From NCBI RefSeq assembly GCF_000374125.1, contig NZ_KB893645.1, forward strand, positions 124,109 through 188,108: DNA of 64,000 bases, given 5' to 3'. Source of the DNA: Niabella aurantiaca DSM 17617 (GTDB lineage Bacteria > Bacteroidota > Bacteroidia > Chitinophagales > Chitinophagaceae). This document shows positions 1 to 8,820 of the stretch, piece by piece. The notes under the pieces were generated by a model. It worked only from the letters and a program-made list of their open reading frames with translations. It made no database searches and was not told the DNA's origin. How positions within the stretch are numbered: the first letter of the stretch is position 1; each line of letters starts with the position of its first letter. Both the position numbers and the translations under genes were made by a program.

Positions 1-204
1 GGCAAATTCTGCGGTATAACCCCCTTCCAGGCAGCCCAGGTCTACTACTTTCATGCCAGACCGTTCCTCCCGGCCTTTAGGGAAAAAAAGGTCAACCGTT
101 TCAGCAATAGCTTGCCACATAACGCTCTCTGCCAGTATCGGGGTATCTGCAGGCATAGTAGTTGTTTGTCCGTTAAGCCGGATATTATGTGCTGTAAAGT
201 TCAT
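1..204 (-). CDS. SAM-dependent methyltransferase, N-terminal part (runs off left edge)
   Basis: Only the first 68 codons are in the window; the frame stays open to base 1. The start is the ATG whose complement is at 202-204. The visible part holds a class I methyltransferase SAM-binding motif, VVDLGCLEGG (residues 53-62), preceded by a helix-rich lead (AESVMWQAIAETVDLFF). This supports a Rossmann-type methyltransferase, but the substrate-recognition part is missing, so no substrate can be named. It is divergent from the SpoU-type gene at 307, with about 100 bases between the starts. Confidence 0.75.
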   Translation of the reverse strand, partial: MNFTAHNIRLNGQTTTMPADTPILAESVMWQAIAETVDLFFPKGREERSGMKVVDLGCLEGGYTAEFA

Positions 205-294
205 ATTGCATAATATATTTCCTGCAATAGTATTGTTTTTTTTAAAAATAGCCGGCCTTGGTGAAAATGATTTTACGCTGCTATTATGGTTTAT

Positions 295-302
295 TATTTT
301 TG
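295..302 (+). promoter_or_regulatory. -7 promoter box TATTTTTG directly before the SpoU gene
   Basis: The box matches TAnnTTTG, the Bacteroidota -7 consensus, and ends only 4 bases before the ATG at 307. Transcription would begin at or next to the start codon, so the mRNA is probably leaderless. No clear TTG -33 element is seen at the usual spacing. Confidence 0.5.
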
Positions 303-306
303 CGCC

Positions 307-843
307 ATGCGTAAATTAAGCATGGAAGAGTTGGGGCGGAAGACGGTGGCGGAATTTAAAGAGTCGGAAAAGATCCCCATTGTGATCGTACTGGAAAACA
401 TCCGCAGTGCTTATAATGTGGGTAGCGTGTTCCGGACCAGTGATGCCTTCCTCATCGAGGCCATTTATATTACCGGCTATTCTGCAAAACCCCCTCATAA
501 AGAAATAAAGAAGACCGCACTGGGAGCGGAAGAGACCGTGCGCTGGACGCATTTTGCCCATGCGGGGGAAGCGATCGCCGCACTGAGGGAGGCAAATTAT
601 ACCGTACTGGCGGTGGAGCAGGTGGCCCAAAGCACAAAACTTCACCAGCTGAACTGGGACGGCCGGGCAAAAATCGCTGTTGTGTTCGGCAATGAAGTAA
701 GCGGGGTAGAGCAGTCGACCATTGCCTTATGTGACGGCTGCCTGGAGATCCCCCAGCTGGGTATGAAGCATTCCCTGAACATTGCCACGGCGGCGGGTGT
801 GGTTTTATGGGAGCTGGTGCGCACCAGGATGGGTGGGGGATGA
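307..843 (+). CDS. SpoU/TrmH-family RNA 2'-O-methyltransferase
   Basis: A 178-aa SPOUT methyltransferase, predicted to transfer a methyl group from SAM to a ribose 2'-OH in tRNA or rRNA. The three SpoU motifs are all present: N31 to R43 (NIRSAYNVGSVFRT), F127 to G133 (FGNEVSGV, with the conserved Glu), and I148 to A160 (IPQLGMKHSLNIA), which makes the knotted SAM site. There is no N-terminal RNA-binding extension, as in short TrmH-like proteins. An in-frame ATG at 286 also exists, but the promoter box at 295-302 lies downstream of it, so 307 is chosen. The exact RNA target is not deducible. Confidence 0.88.
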   Translation: MRKLSMEELGRKTVAEFKESEKIPIVIVLENIRSAYNVGSVFRTSDAFLIEAIYITGYSAKPPHKEIKKTALGAEETVRWTHFAHAGEAIAALREANYTVLAVEQVAQSTKLHQLNWDGRAKIAVVFGNEVSGVEQSTIALCDGCLEIPQLGMKHSLNIATAAGVVLWELVRTRMGGG

Positions 844-1168
844 AGTTCGACGTTTAAAGTGTTAGGTTTAATGTGTGTGTTCAAGCTGGCACCGGTTGCT
901 GTTTGACGGGTATTTCGCAGTTTAGGGTCCAATGCTGAATCCGAAAGCTGATTGTTGTTTCAGGTTTCTTCAAAAGCTTCCTTCGGTCATGTTTTACGAT
1001 AAAGATTTGAGGTTGGCTTCGGGTTGACATTTGATGCTCAAGGCTGATGGCTGATAGTGGATGCAGCCATCTCAATGCTCGATTCTCAAATCTCAATACC
1101 AACGGGAAGCCGCTCAGCACCGGACGCCTAAAGTTGAAAAAGGATGCTTTCTGTGAAAGGAAAGAGCC
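844..1168. repeat. Intergenic spacer with an inverted word-repeat
   Basis: No gene is seen here. The spacer contains GATTTGAGGTTGG (1004-1016) and, about 70 bases on, TCTCAAATCTC plus CCAAC (1084-1103), which are complementary in opposite orientation. Direct variants such as CTCAATGCTC and AAGGCTGATGGCTGATAG sit between them. It belongs to the repeat family discussed in the findings. Confidence 0.5.
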
Positions 1169-1176
1169 TACATTTG
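1169..1176 (+). promoter_or_regulatory. -7 promoter box TACATTTG before ubiA-like gene
   Basis: Perfect TAnnTTTG match, followed by CCGA and then the ATG at 1181. The spacing of 4 bases predicts a leaderless transcript and supports 1181 as the true start. Confidence 0.55.
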
Positions 1177-1180
1177 CCGA

Positions 1181-2107
1181 ATGTCTGTTACAAAGAATTA
1201 CCTGAGCCTGGTGAAATTTTCGCACACCATCTTTGCCATGCCCTTTGCGTTTATTGGCTTCTGCCTGGGGATCCGCAACCTTGATATCAGTGATCAGTCG
1301 CCCAATGCTACCGGTATCCTGCCAACCATGTGGAACAAGACCCTATATCTTTTCCGGGAAAAAGGATGGCTTTTCCTGCTGGTGCTGCTGTGCATGGTCT
1401 TTGCACGCAATGCGGCCATGTCGTTTAACCGGTACCTCGACCGTAAGTATGATGCCCTCAATCCGCGCACGGCGGTGCGTGAAATTCCTTCGGGCATCCT
1501 TTCTCCAAAAAGTGTTTTGTGGTTTACGGTATTGAATTGTCTGTTGTTTATGGTGTCGGCCTATTTCATCAATAGCATCTGTTTCTTTTTGTCGCCGGTT
1601 GCCTTGCTGGTGGTACTGGGGTATAGTTATACCAAGCGGTTTACGGCGCTCTGCCATCTGGTGCTGGGGTTGGGGCTGTCGCTGGCTCCCATCGGCGCTT
1701 ACCTGGCGGTTACCGGTATTTTTGATACACTGCCCATTCTTTTTTCCTTTGCCGTGCTTTTCTGGGTAAGCGGGTTTGACATTATTTATGCCTTGCAGGA
1801 CGAATCGTTTGACCGGTCGAACCAATTGTATTCCATTCCCTCCGTGCTGGGTGGAAAAAGGGCCCTGCGGGTATCGGAGCTATTGCATCTGCTGAGCGCC
1901 ACCTCCGTGATCGCTGCCGCCTTTAAAGGAGGCTTTGGAGGATGTTACTGGGCCGGCGTTGCCGTTTTTGTGGGGATGCTGGTGTACCAGCACAGCATCG
2001 TAAAACCAGGAGATCTGCGCCGTGTGAACCTCGCTTTTATGACGGCCAACGGTATTGCTTCGGTGGTTTTTGCGGTATTGGTGATTGCAGACCTGTTCCT
2101 GAGATGA
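1181..2107 (+). CDS. UbiA-family prenyltransferase
   Basis: A 308-aa polytopic membrane protein of the UbiA superfamily, which attaches a polyprenyl chain to an aromatic ring. Two Asp-rich Mg-diphosphate motifs are visible: N83-R-Y-L-D87-R-K-Y-D91 and D200-I-I-Y-A-L-Q-D207-E-S-F-D211, each next to a membrane segment. Sequence character is that of the putative 4-hydroxybenzoate polyprenyltransferase group, often linked to menaquinone synthesis (including the futalosine route) where ubiquinone is absent; that pathway assignment is inference. A loop of about 25 residues between the first two helices (SDQSPNATGILPTMWNK) looks like an insertion. It lies between the SpoU gene and ruvX on the same strand. 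Confidence 0.85.
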   Translation: MSVTKNYLSLVKFSHTIFAMPFAFIGFCLGIRNLDISDQSPNATGILPTMWNKTLYLFREKGWLFLLVLLCMVFARNAAMSFNRYLDRKYDALNPRTAVREIPSGILSPKSVLWFTVLNCLLFMVSAYFINSICFFLSPVALLVVLGYSYTKRFTALCHLVLGLGLSLAPIGAYLAVTGIFDTLPILFSFAVLFWVSGFDIIYALQDESFDRSNQLYSIPSVLGGKRALRVSELLHLLSATSVIAAAFKGGFGGCYWAGVAVFVGMLVYQHSIVKPGDLRRVNLAFMTANGIASVVFAVLVIADLFLR

Positions 2108-2192
2108 TCAGGCCCAGGGTTTAAAGCTCGAGGGTTTAAGGTTCCGGTAGCCGGAATTGAGGATCCGGAAACCAGCCACCCCGGTTTCAAAC

Positions 2193-2220
2193 ATCAAATT
2201 TCAAATTTCAAATTTCAAAT
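2193..2220 (+). repeat. Tandem TTTCAAA repeat before ruvX
   Basis: Four near-perfect copies of a 7-base unit (TTTCAAA register) end 4 bases before the ruvX ATG at 2225. No Shine-Dalgarno sequence is present, so the repeat occupies the place of the ribosome-binding region. Confidence 0.7.
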
Positions 2221-2224
2221 CCCC

Positions 2225-2638
2225 ATGTCCAGAATCATCGCCATTGACTATGGCTTAAAACGCACCGGTATCGCTGTAACAGACCCCCTGCAGATCATTG
2301 CCACAGGGCTGACCACGATCGATTCGCGTGAGCTGATCGCCTTCCTGAAAAAATACATGGCGCAGGAACCGGTGGAAAAGATCATCATCGGGGAGCCCCG
2401 GAACTGGGATGACTCGGATACGCATGCCACCCCGCTGGTGAAAAAGGCAATCGGGGAGATCAAAAAGAATTTTCCGGACCTGCCGCTGGAAACTGTGGAT
2501 GAGCGGTACACTTCAAAAATGGCCAAAGATGCCATGCTGGAAATGGGACTGAAAAAAATGCAGCGACGGAACAAGGCCCTGGTGGATGAAATAGCCGCTA
2601 CCATCATGCTGCAGGAGTATTTGGGGAAAAAGGGTTAG
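2225..2638 (+). CDS. ruvX: Holliday junction resolvase-like YqgF/RuvX
   Basis: A 137-aa RNase H-fold protein of the YqgF family, associated with Holliday junction resolution and pre-16S rRNA processing. Typical elements: IIAIDYGLKRTGIAVTD at 4-20 with Asp8, IIIGEP at 53-58, VDERYTS at 91-97 and the Asp at 121 (ALVDEIAATIML). Length is normal for the family. It ends 55 bases from the convergent secreted-protein gene; the gap holds tandem AGTACTAA and AAATCACAAA words. RuvX lies near the deformylase gene here, with one opposite-strand gene between them. Confidence 0.9.
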   Translation: MSRIIAIDYGLKRTGIAVTDPLQIIATGLTTIDSRELIAFLKKYMAQEPVEKIIIGEPRNWDDSDTHATPLVKKAIGEIKKNFPDLPLETVDERYTSKMAKDAMLEMGLKKMQRRNKALVDEIAATIMLQEYLGKKG

Positions 2639-2692
2639 TACTAAGTACTAAATTCTAAATCACAAACAGCAAATCACAAATAACGGGCGGCT

Positions 2693-3565
2693 TTAAAACC
2701 GGATGCCAAACCCTAACCGATACATGAAAATGGCTTTTTCGGAACTGCTGTTTTCATAATTGGTGACGCCAACAAAAAAATCGTGTGCGATGAAGAATCG
2801 CTTTCCGGTATTTATCTGTACCCCGACAGTGGCCCCGATGCTTGTAGCCCGGGTCTGTATGGTTGTATCCTTATGAATAAGATCCGGATCGGTGTCGATA
2901 TCATACGCGCGATATCTTCCCCCTTTTTTTATGGGTCTGAAATACATTTTTGAGTACGCAAACATCGGCCCTGCACCAAGACGGAAGGCTGGCCTGTTAA
3001 CAGGAAAGTACTTTGCGGTGATCATACCGCCTGTAGCTGTCTGATTCCAGCTCCAAAAACCGGATGCCGCAATTCCGACCCGGTTCTTAACCAGGGTTCT
3101 TTCATAAGTGGCGTGCATGCCGAGTGCGGCAGAAATATCTGCACCGCGGCTCAGCACCTTGGCCATAAACAGCGAAGTGCTGATGGCCTGGGCACCTATA
3201 GAAAAACCGTTGGGATTGGGATCAATAAAGCTGTTGCGTCTTTTTCTGTTGGCTACAGCCCGTTTTGCCTTTTCACGGGCGATCCTGCTTTTTTCCCGGC
3301 GGGCATTTTGGGCGGCATGCCGCCAGAGCCAATAGTTGCTGACGGTTTCGTCGATACTGCCGTCTTCGTATTTGATGGAATCAACAACACTCAGGGTGAT
3401 CCTTCTGAAGCTCTTGTTACCGGGAAAAAGGAGTTTCACAAAAATCCGGTTCACCTCATAAACTTTGGCATACAGTTTTCGCTGATCCGTTAAAAAAATG
3501 GTATCCTGTGAAAATGCAGGAAGGTTGGTAAACAGCAGTATCGTAAGCAGTGTCTTTCTTCTCAT
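2693..3565 (-). CDS. Secreted protein of unknown function, probable outer-membrane barrel
   Basis: A 290-aa protein when started at the ATG at 3565; upstream codons are in frame, but this start gives a clean signal peptide (MRRKTLLTILLFTNLPAFSQ). After it comes a segment reading DTIFLTDQRKLYAKVYEVN, common in Bacteroidota secreted proteins, a very basic stretch around residues 90-125 and then alternating-hydrophobic strands ending in Phe (RLGFGIRF), typical of a beta-barrel C-terminus. I do not recognise a named family. Function unknown; envelope location is an inference from signal and C-terminus. Confidence 0.7.
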   Translation of the reverse strand: MRRKTLLTILLFTNLPAFSQDTIFLTDQRKLYAKVYEVNRIFVKLLFPGNKSFRRITLSVVDSIKYEDGSIDETVSNYWLWRHAAQNARREKSRIAREKAKRAVANRKRRNSFIDPNPNGFSIGAQAISTSLFMAKVLSRGADISAALGMHATYERTLVKNRVGIAASGFWSWNQTATGGMITAKYFPVNRPAFRLGAGPMFAYSKMYFRPIKKGGRYRAYDIDTDPDLIHKDTTIQTRATSIGATVGVQINTGKRFFIAHDFFVGVTNYENSSSEKAIFMYRLGFGIRF

Positions 3566-3869
3566 ATAAATAAAGACGGCAACAACCGGCAAAGTGCAAC
3601 AGCGCTATACCATTAGCAACACCAGCTCAAACCTCAGATCCGGCCTTACAGGGTGACAGGCGTGTCTACATCCGGTGAAGCAATCGGTATGGCAGTCTTG
3701 TCAGGGCAAACGCATTTTAATCATAAAGCCGGAAGGGCAGGCGTTCTTTTAAAACGGATACCCGCTTCTCAGAACCGATCCCGAAGCCCGTTCCTCCGGA
3801 CGGACCGGGATCAGGCCTTAAACGTGAAATTTTAAGCGTGCAACCTCAAATCGACAACCCTATTTTTGG
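3566..3869. other. Intergenic region, no gene seen
   Basis: About 300 bases between the divergent secreted-protein and deformylase genes. A 60-codon open frame at 3653-3835 has no recognisable character. Apart from the promoter box just after this stretch I see nothing. Confidence 0.5.
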
Positions 3870-3877
3870 TACCTTTG
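3870..3877 (+). promoter_or_regulatory. -7 promoter box TACCTTTG before def
   Basis: Perfect TAnnTTTG match ending 5 bases before the ATG at 3883. It implies a leaderless or nearly leaderless mRNA and argues against the in-frame codons upstream of 3883. Confidence 0.55.
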
Positions 3878-3882
3878 CAGCT

Positions 3883-4458
3883 ATGATATTACCAATCGTT
3901 GCCTATGGCAATCCTGTTTTAAGAAAAGTAGCTGAAGATATTGACGCCGCGTACCCGGGGCTGGAATCGCTGATCGGATCCATGTGGGAAACCATGTATG
4001 CCAGTAACGGGGTAGGGCTGGCGGCCCCGCAGGTAAACAGGGCGATCCGGCTTTTTGTAGTGGATAGCCGGCAGATCATTGAAAACCTGGAAGAGGATGA
4101 AAAAGACCTGTACCCGGGTGATGAAGGCATTAAACAGACCTTTATCAATGCGCATATAAAAACGCTTGAAGGCGCGTTGTGGAGTTATAATGAGGGCTGC
4201 CTGAGCATTCCGAAGATCAGGGAAGACGTAACCCGCAATGAAACCGTGACCATTACCTACCAGGATGAAAAATTTGAGCAGCATACCCGTACCTTCAGCG
4301 GCATTACTGCCCGGGTGATCCTGCATGAGTATGATCATATTGAAGGAAAGCTGTTTATTGATTATTTGCCTCCTTTAAAGAAAAAACTGATCAAGGGCAA
4401 GCTGAATGATATCGCCAACGGAAAGATCCGGGTAGATTATAAGATGTCATTTAATTAA
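3883..4458 (+). CDS. def: Peptide deformylase
   Basis: A 191-aa metalloenzyme that removes the formyl group from the initiator Met of new proteins. All three deformylase motifs are intact: GVGLAAPQ (43-50), EGCLSIP (104-110, metal-binding Cys106) and HEYDH (148-152, two His ligands and catalytic Glu). The frame is open upstream to 3838, but MILPIVAYGNPVLR is the usual family N-terminus and the promoter box at 3870-3877 sits inside the longer version. The GDPD-like gene follows 35 bases later. Confidence 0.95.
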   Translation: MILPIVAYGNPVLRKVAEDIDAAYPGLESLIGSMWETMYASNGVGLAAPQVNRAIRLFVVDSRQIIENLEEDEKDLYPGDEGIKQTFINAHIKTLEGALWSYNEGCLSIPKIREDVTRNETVTITYQDEKFEQHTRTFSGITARVILHEYDHIEGKLFIDYLPPLKKKLIKGKLNDIANGKIRVDYKMSFN

Positions 4459-4493
4459 GCGTCCGTCGCTTTAAACCTGTTTATTCCGGAATT

Positions 4494-5255
4494 ATGAGGA
4501 TCAACCTGTTTTTTATCTGTTTTTTTACAGCACTGGCCGCCGGGGCGCAGCCCGGGACCTATACCGTACAGAATGCCCACTCCCATAATGATTATGAACA
4601 GGAACGGCCTTTTTGGGAGGCCTACAACCACGGATTTGGTTCCATAGAAGCGGATGTATTTCTGGTAAACGGGCGGCTTCCCGTAGCTCACAATGCAAAA
4701 GACATCCGGTTTGGAAATGACCTCAAAAAACTGTACCTGAACCCGTTGCAGGAGTGTATCCGGAAAAATGGCGGATCGGTTTACAAGGACTCCGCAAAGA
4801 AGCTGCTCCTGCTGATCGATTGTAAAACGGAGGGCGGGAGTACCCTGAAGGCCATCATCGCACAGGTGGAGCAATACCCCGCGATCATTCAGAACAAAAG
4901 CATAAGGATCGTAATCACGGGCAACCAGCCCAACAAAGACTCCCTGTTCGCCTACCCCGCATTCATCGGGTTCGATGGGGATCTTACCCATACCTATACT
5001 CCTGAGAACCTGGCCAGGGTCGCGCTTTTCAGCGCTAATTTTAAGAATTATTCAAAATGGAACGGAGCAGGCGCGCCCGACAGTGCTTCGAAAGCGGCCC
5101 TGATAAACGCAATAAGGATCGCAGACCGTGCACAAAAACCCATCCGTTTTTGGGGCGCTCCCGATAACGCGGAAGCCTGGTCGGTCCTTCAAAAGCTGGG
5201 GGTAGGGTATCTCAACACGGATAAAATAGAAGAACTTTCGGCATATCTAAAATAA
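4494..5255 (+). CDS. Secreted PLC-like/glycerophosphodiester phosphodiesterase-family protein
   Basis: A 253-aa protein with a signal peptide (MRINLFFICFFTALAAGAQ). The mature N-terminus reads NAHSHNDYEQERPFWEA, then GSIEADVFLVNGRLPVAH; His29/His31, Glu52/Asp54 and His66 match the catalytic layout of PLC-like TIM-barrel phosphodiesterases (GDPD/PI-PLC type). It is shorter than full GDPD enzymes and closest in feel to the AIM6-like group. Substrate unknown, probably a phosphodiester outside the cytoplasm. A self-complementary 14-mer, GGCAGCATGCTGCC, begins right after its stop. Confidence 0.75.
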   Translation: MRINLFFICFFTALAAGAQPGTYTVQNAHSHNDYEQERPFWEAYNHGFGSIEADVFLVNGRLPVAHNAKDIRFGNDLKKLYLNPLQECIRKNGGSVYKDSAKKLLLLIDCKTEGGSTLKAIIAQVEQYPAIIQNKSIRIVITGNQPNKDSLFAYPAFIGFDGDLTHTYTPENLARVALFSANFKNYSKWNGAGAPDSASKAALINAIRIADRAQKPIRFWGAPDNAEAWSVLQKLGVGYLNTDKIEELSAYLK

Positions 5256-5280
5256 GGCAGCATGCTGCCGGGTCTCTTTT
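5256..5280 (+). terminator. Palindrome plus T-rich tail after GDPD-like gene
   Basis: GGCAGCATGCTGCC (5256-5269) is a perfect palindrome, followed by GGGTCTCTTTT. It probably terminates the def-GDPD transcript before the ribosomal operon. The T-run is short, so this is moderate support only. Confidence 0.45.
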
Positions 5281-5492
5281 CCTGCCGGTGGGAGGATTGC
5301 TGTACCGATTGGCAGCTGTGAGGTTCCGGATCGTTTGTAATGAACTTATTATCACATTTTTATGATTTTGTCATTCCGGCAATGCGGAAGCCGTGAACCG
5401 GATCCGGACAATAAAGCGTAGACCCGGTGAATAAATCGGACAGGAATATGAAATAAAGTGATAAAAAATTAGATAGTTTCAAAACTTAGCTG

Positions 5493-5520
5493 TACATTTG
5501 CACTCCCAAATAAAATTGGG
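5493..5520 (+). promoter_or_regulatory. Promoter of the S10 operon with 5'-proximal hairpin
   Basis: TACATTTG (5493-5500) matches the -7 box. With initiation about 4-5 bases later, the mRNA would start at about 5505, exactly where CCCAA (5505-5509) pairs with TTGGG (5516-5520). The rpsJ start codon is 8 bases beyond the hairpin. The arrangement is shared with the rplO and map promoters. Confidence 0.6.
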
Positions 5521-5528
5521 TTTATCCA

Positions 5529-5834
5529 ATGTCACAGAGAATCAGAATTAAATTACAGTCCTACGATCACAATCTGGTTGATAAATCAGCAGAAAAAATC
5601 GTAAAAACAGTGCGCAGCACTGGTGCAGTTGTTACAGGGCCCATTCCTTTGCCCACTCACCGCAAAATTTTTACTGTGTTGCGTTCTCCGCACGTAAATA
5701 AAAAGAGCCGTGAGCAGTTCCAGTTGGCTACACATAAAAGATTATTGGATATCTATACTTCTTCTTCCCGTACCGTAGATGCGCTTTCCAAGCTGGATCT
5801 GCCCAGTGGTGTGGAAGTGGAGATCAAAGCCTAA
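5529..5834 (+). CDS. rpsJ: 30S ribosomal protein S10
   Basis: 101 aa, the normal S10 length. It opens [25 protein letters not shown] and carries the family block [28 protein letters not shown] cut around residues 37-65. S10 sits in the 30S head and, in well-studied bacteria, also binds NusB in antitermination. It is the first gene of the ribosomal cluster here; no rpsL, rpsG, fusA or tuf precedes it. Confidence 0.97.
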   Translation: MSQRIRIKLQSYDHNLVDKSAEKIVKTVRSTGAVVTGPIPLPTHRKIFTVLRSPHVNKKSREQFQLATHKRLLDIYTSSSRTVDALSKLDLPSGVEVEIKA

Positions 5835-6113
5835 GTCCCGGCTGGCTTTGAAAGCCTGTGGCGTTAGTTCTTTTTAAAATATTTTCATCTCTCAAATCCC
5901 GTTTTGGGACGAAAAGAGCTCTGAAATCCAACTTCTTAGAGTATCAAACGAAGTAAAACATAAAAACAAGCCGTTCAGGGTTTGTTTACTGCCGGTACTT
6001 CCCAATCCCGCTGTAGGCGGGAAACAACGGAAAAGGTCGGCAGCAAACGGGGATCGATTCCGGTATATAACCGGAAGTCCCAATAATCCTGCAGGGCGTA
6101 AAACTACATAACA
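5835..6113. other. Spacer between rpsJ and rplC with short hairpins
   Basis: 279 bases without a gene. It contains TCCCGTTTTGGGA (about 5897-5909) and CCCGCTGTAGGCGGG (about 6006-6020), both able to fold into small stems. Such a long gap inside an S10 operon is unusual; an internal regulatory role is possible but unproven. Confidence 0.4.
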
Positions 6114-6731
6114 ATGAAAGGTATTATTGGGAAAAAATTGGGAATGACCAGCATTTATGATCCCTCAGGTAAACAAACAGCCTGCACGATCATTGAAGCA
6201 GGTCCTTGTGTTGTAACGCAGGTAAAGACAACAGAATCAGATGGTTACAATGCGCTTCAGATCTCTTTCGGCGATAAAAAAGAAAATCGCATCACACAAC
6301 CAGAGAAAAACCACTTCGCCAAAGCTAACACTTCCGCAAAAAAATTCTCAAAAGAGTTCAGAGATTATTCCTTAGAAAAAAGTCTGGGTGATACCATTAC
6401 AGTAGACATCTTCGAAGAAGGTGAAAAAGTTGATGTTGTAGGTACAACAAAGGGTAAAGGTTTTCAGGGCGTTGTAAAGCGTCATGGTTTCCACGGGGTA
6501 GGTGAGCAATCACACGGTCAGCACGATCGTCAGCGCGCTCCCGGTTCTTTGGGTAACTCTTCCGATGCCAGCCGTGTAATGAAAGGTATGCGCATGGCAG
6601 GCCGTATGGGTGGCGACCGCGTAAAACTGAAAGGTTTGAAAGTGGTAAAGATCTTCACTGAAAAAAATTACATCCTGGTAAGCGGTTCCGTACCGGGCCA
6701 TATCGGTTCCATTGTTTTTGTCCAAAAATAA
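6114..6731 (+). CDS. rplC: 50S ribosomal protein L3
   Basis: 205 aa. Begins [20 protein letters not shown] and carries the L3 signature [19 protein letters not shown] around residues 110-128, the loop that reaches the peptidyl-transferase centre, and a Gly-rich [20 protein letters not shown] stretch. It is one of the first proteins to assemble on 23S rRNA. Followed by a 50-base gap to rplD. Confidence 0.96.
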   Translation: MKGIIGKKLGMTSIYDPSGKQTACTIIEAGPCVVTQVKTTESDGYNALQISFGDKKENRITQPEKNHFAKANTSAKKFSKEFRDYSLEKSLGDTITVDIFEEGEKVDVVGTTKGKGFQGVVKRHGFHGVGEQSHGQHDRQRAPGSLGNSSDASRVMKGMRMAGRMGGDRVKLKGLKVVKIFTEKNYILVSGSVPGHIGSIVFVQK

Positions 6732-6785
6732 TTTAGTATTTGTTAATGTCATCCTGAGCCCAGCGAAGGATAAAATTTTTTGAAA

Positions 6786-7427
6786 ATGCAAATTGAAGTT
6801 TTAAATATAGAAGGTAAAAGCACCGGTCGTTCTGTTGAACTGCCTGATGATATTTTTGGAGCCGAGCCTAATGACCACGTAATTTATCTGGCTGTAAAAC
6901 AGTTTCTGGCAGCCCAGCGTCAGGGAACCCACAAAGTAAAGACACGCGCAGAAGTGCAGGGTGCCAGCCGGAAGCTGCACAAGCAAAAAGGAACCGGTGG
7001 CAGCCGTAAGGGAAATATCCGGAACCCGTTATACAAAGGTGGTGGTACCATCTTTGGACCCAAACCCCGCGATTACAGCTTTAAGCTGAACAAGAAGGTA
7101 AAAGACCTGGCAAAGATCTCTGCACTTTCTTATAAAGCAAAAGCAAACGCCATCCTGGTGGTAGAAGATATTAGCCTGGAAGCTCCAAAAACAAAAACAT
7201 TGACCACTGCTTTAAGCAAATGGAATGTAGGCGATAAAAAATCAATGTTCGTTTTGGCCGAGCCCAATGAAAATGTTGAATTGTCCCTGCGCAATGTGCC
7301 TTCCGTACTGGCCCTTCCCCTGAGCGATATCAACACCTATGATATTGTGAATTCAGAAGTACTGGTACTGTCTGAAGGTGCGGCAAAAATATTTTCTGAA
7401 GATTTAGAAGAAGCTGTAGAGGCATAA
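6786..7427 (+). CDS. rplD: 50S ribosomal protein L4
   Basis: 213 aa from the ATG at 6786; a TTG two codons earlier is a weaker choice. The long tunnel-lining loop is present (KGTGGSRKGNIRNPLYKGGG area, residues about 74-95). L4 lines the exit tunnel and, in E. coli, represses its own operon; whether that holds here is unknown. Its stop is followed at once by tandem TCAAATC repeats. Confidence 0.96.
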   Translation: MQIEVLNIEGKSTGRSVELPDDIFGAEPNDHVIYLAVKQFLAAQRQGTHKVKTRAEVQGASRKLHKQKGTGGSRKGNIRNPLYKGGGTIFGPKPRDYSFKLNKKVKDLAKISALSYKAKANAILVVEDISLEAPKTKTLTTALSKWNVGDKKSMFVLAEPNENVELSLRNVPSVLALPLSDINTYDIVNSEVLVLSEGAAKIFSEDLEEAVEA

Positions 7428-7456
7428 ATCTCAAATCTCAAATCTCAAATCTCAAA
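7427..7456 (+). repeat. Tandem TCAAATC repeat between rplD and rplW
   Basis: Four copies of a 7-base unit (AAATCTC/TCAAATC register), starting at the rplD stop and ending just before the rplW ATG at 7459. It fills the whole spacer and leaves no room for a Shine-Dalgarno sequence. Confidence 0.8.
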
Positions 7457-7458
7457 AA

Positions 7459-7758
7459 ATGAAACCATCTGAAATATTAATCAAACCGATTTTAACCGAA
7501 AAGGCGAACGCCCAACAGGAAAAACTGCGCCGGTATGCTTTTAAGGTAGCAAAAAAATCAAACAAGCTGGAAATCAAAAAGGCAATTGAAACTTTTTATG
7601 GTGTTACCGTTACCAGCGTAAATACAGTTGTGGCTCCTGCGAAGAATAAAACCCGCTATACAAAAGCCGGATTTATTCAGGGACGGAAGCCCGGTTACAA
7701 AAAGGCATATGTAACCGTTGCAGAAGGCGAAGAGATCGACCTGTATGCGAACATATAA
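7459..7758 (+). CDS. rplW: 50S ribosomal protein L23
   Basis: 99 aa. Typical start PSEILIKPILTEKA and the C-terminal block GRKPGYKKAYVTVAEGEEIDLY. L23 sits at the tunnel exit and is the docking site for trigger factor and SRP. Standard position between rplD and rplB, but with repeat-filled spacers on both sides. Confidence 0.95.
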   Translation: MKPSEILIKPILTEKANAQQEKLRRYAFKVAKKSNKLEIKKAIETFYGVTVTSVNTVVAPAKNKTRYTKAGFIQGRKPGYKKAYVTVAEGEEIDLYANI

Positions 7759-7764
7759 ATAAAT

Positions 7765-7802
7765 GGTGAATCGTTAATTGGAAATACCAATAACGAATAA
7801 CC
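7765..7802. repeat. Imperfect inverted repeat between rplW and rplB
   Basis: GGTGAATCGTTAATTGG (7765-7781) faces CCAATAACGAATAACC (7787-7802) across 5 bases; the reverse complement of the right arm, GGTTATTCGTTATTGG, matches most of the left arm. It would fold into a hairpin in the operon mRNA. Confidence 0.6.
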
Positions 7803-7945
7803 ATCAACAGATAACAAAAAGAAGGGCAATCAGCCGCCGCGAAGTGTTGAATTTGTAAAAATAACCAAGAGCCAAATAACAAAAAGCAAATAGCAAGCGA
7901 TCTGGAATTGAGATTTGATTTTTGGAGTTTGAAATTTTTTAAAAG

Positions 7946-8785
7946 ATGTCAGTAAGAAAATTTAAGCCGGTAACAGCCGGTACGCGTTGGAGAATCGGGA
8001 ATTCATTTTCCGAGGTAACCACCAACCAGCCCGAAAAGAGCCTGGTAGAAACCAAGAAGAGCACTGGTGGACGGAACTCTTCCGGTCATCGGACCATGCG
8101 TTACAGAGGGGGTGGCCACAAGAAAAAATATCGTGTTGTTGATTTTAAGAGAGATAAGCATGATGTTGCTGCAAAAGTAGTAAGCATCGAATACGATCCG
8201 AACCGTACTGCATTCATCGCGCTGCTGGAATATGCTGATGGTGAAAAACGTTATATCATTGCTCCGCAAGGATTAAAGGTGGGTGCAGCTGTGATCAGCG
8301 GTAATGCCGTAGCTCCTGAGATCGGAAATGCGCTGCAATTGAAGAATATGCCCCTGGGTACCAACGTACACAACATAGAGCTGAACCCGGGCCAGGGTGG
8401 TAAGATCTCCCGCAGTGCCGGTGCTTCTGCCCAGTTGACCAACAAGGAAGAAAAGTACGCGGTATTAAAAATGCCTTCCGGTGAATTGCGGAAAGTGCTG
8501 ATCAATTGTTTTGCTACTGTTGGTGTAGTAAGCAACAGCGATCACAGCCTGCAAAGCATGGGTAAAGCCGGCCGGAACCGTTGGAGAGGTATCCGCCCGA
8601 GGAACCGAGGTGTGGCCATGAACCCCGTAGATCACCCGATGGGTGGTGGTGAAGGAAGGGCTTCTGGAGGTCATCCCCGCAGCCGTACCGGTAAATACGC
8701 AAAAGGAGAAAAGACAAGAACCGTGGGTAAGGCGAGTGATAAGCTCATCATCCAGCGTAAAAACGGCAGCAAACTGGCTAAGTAA
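7946..8785 (+). CDS. rplB: 50S ribosomal protein L2
   Basis: 279 aa. Contains the L2 hallmark [20 protein letters not shown] (about 38-57) and the C-terminal [17 protein letters not shown] block with the conserved His near the peptidyl-transferase centre. Full length. The preceding spacer of 187 bases holds the inverted repeat at 7765-7802. Confidence 0.97.
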   Translation: MSVRKFKPVTAGTRWRIGNSFSEVTTNQPEKSLVETKKSTGGRNSSGHRTMRYRGGGHKKKYRVVDFKRDKHDVAAKVVSIEYDPNRTAFIALLEYADGEKRYIIAPQGLKVGAAVISGNAVAPEIGNALQLKNMPLGTNVHNIELNPGQGGKISRSAGASAQLTNKEEKYAVLKMPSGELRKVLINCFATVGVVSNSDHSLQSMGKAGRNRWRGIRPRNRGVAMNPVDHPMGGGEGRASGGHPRSRTGKYAKGEKTRTVGKASDKLIIQRKNGSKLAK

Positions 8786-8820
8786 TTTGAAATTTGAACT
8801 TTAGAATTTAAAAAATAAAT

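Noticed and set aside
3653-3835. 60-codon frame before def
   Set aside because: No family character or start signal; def has its own promoter immediately downstream.
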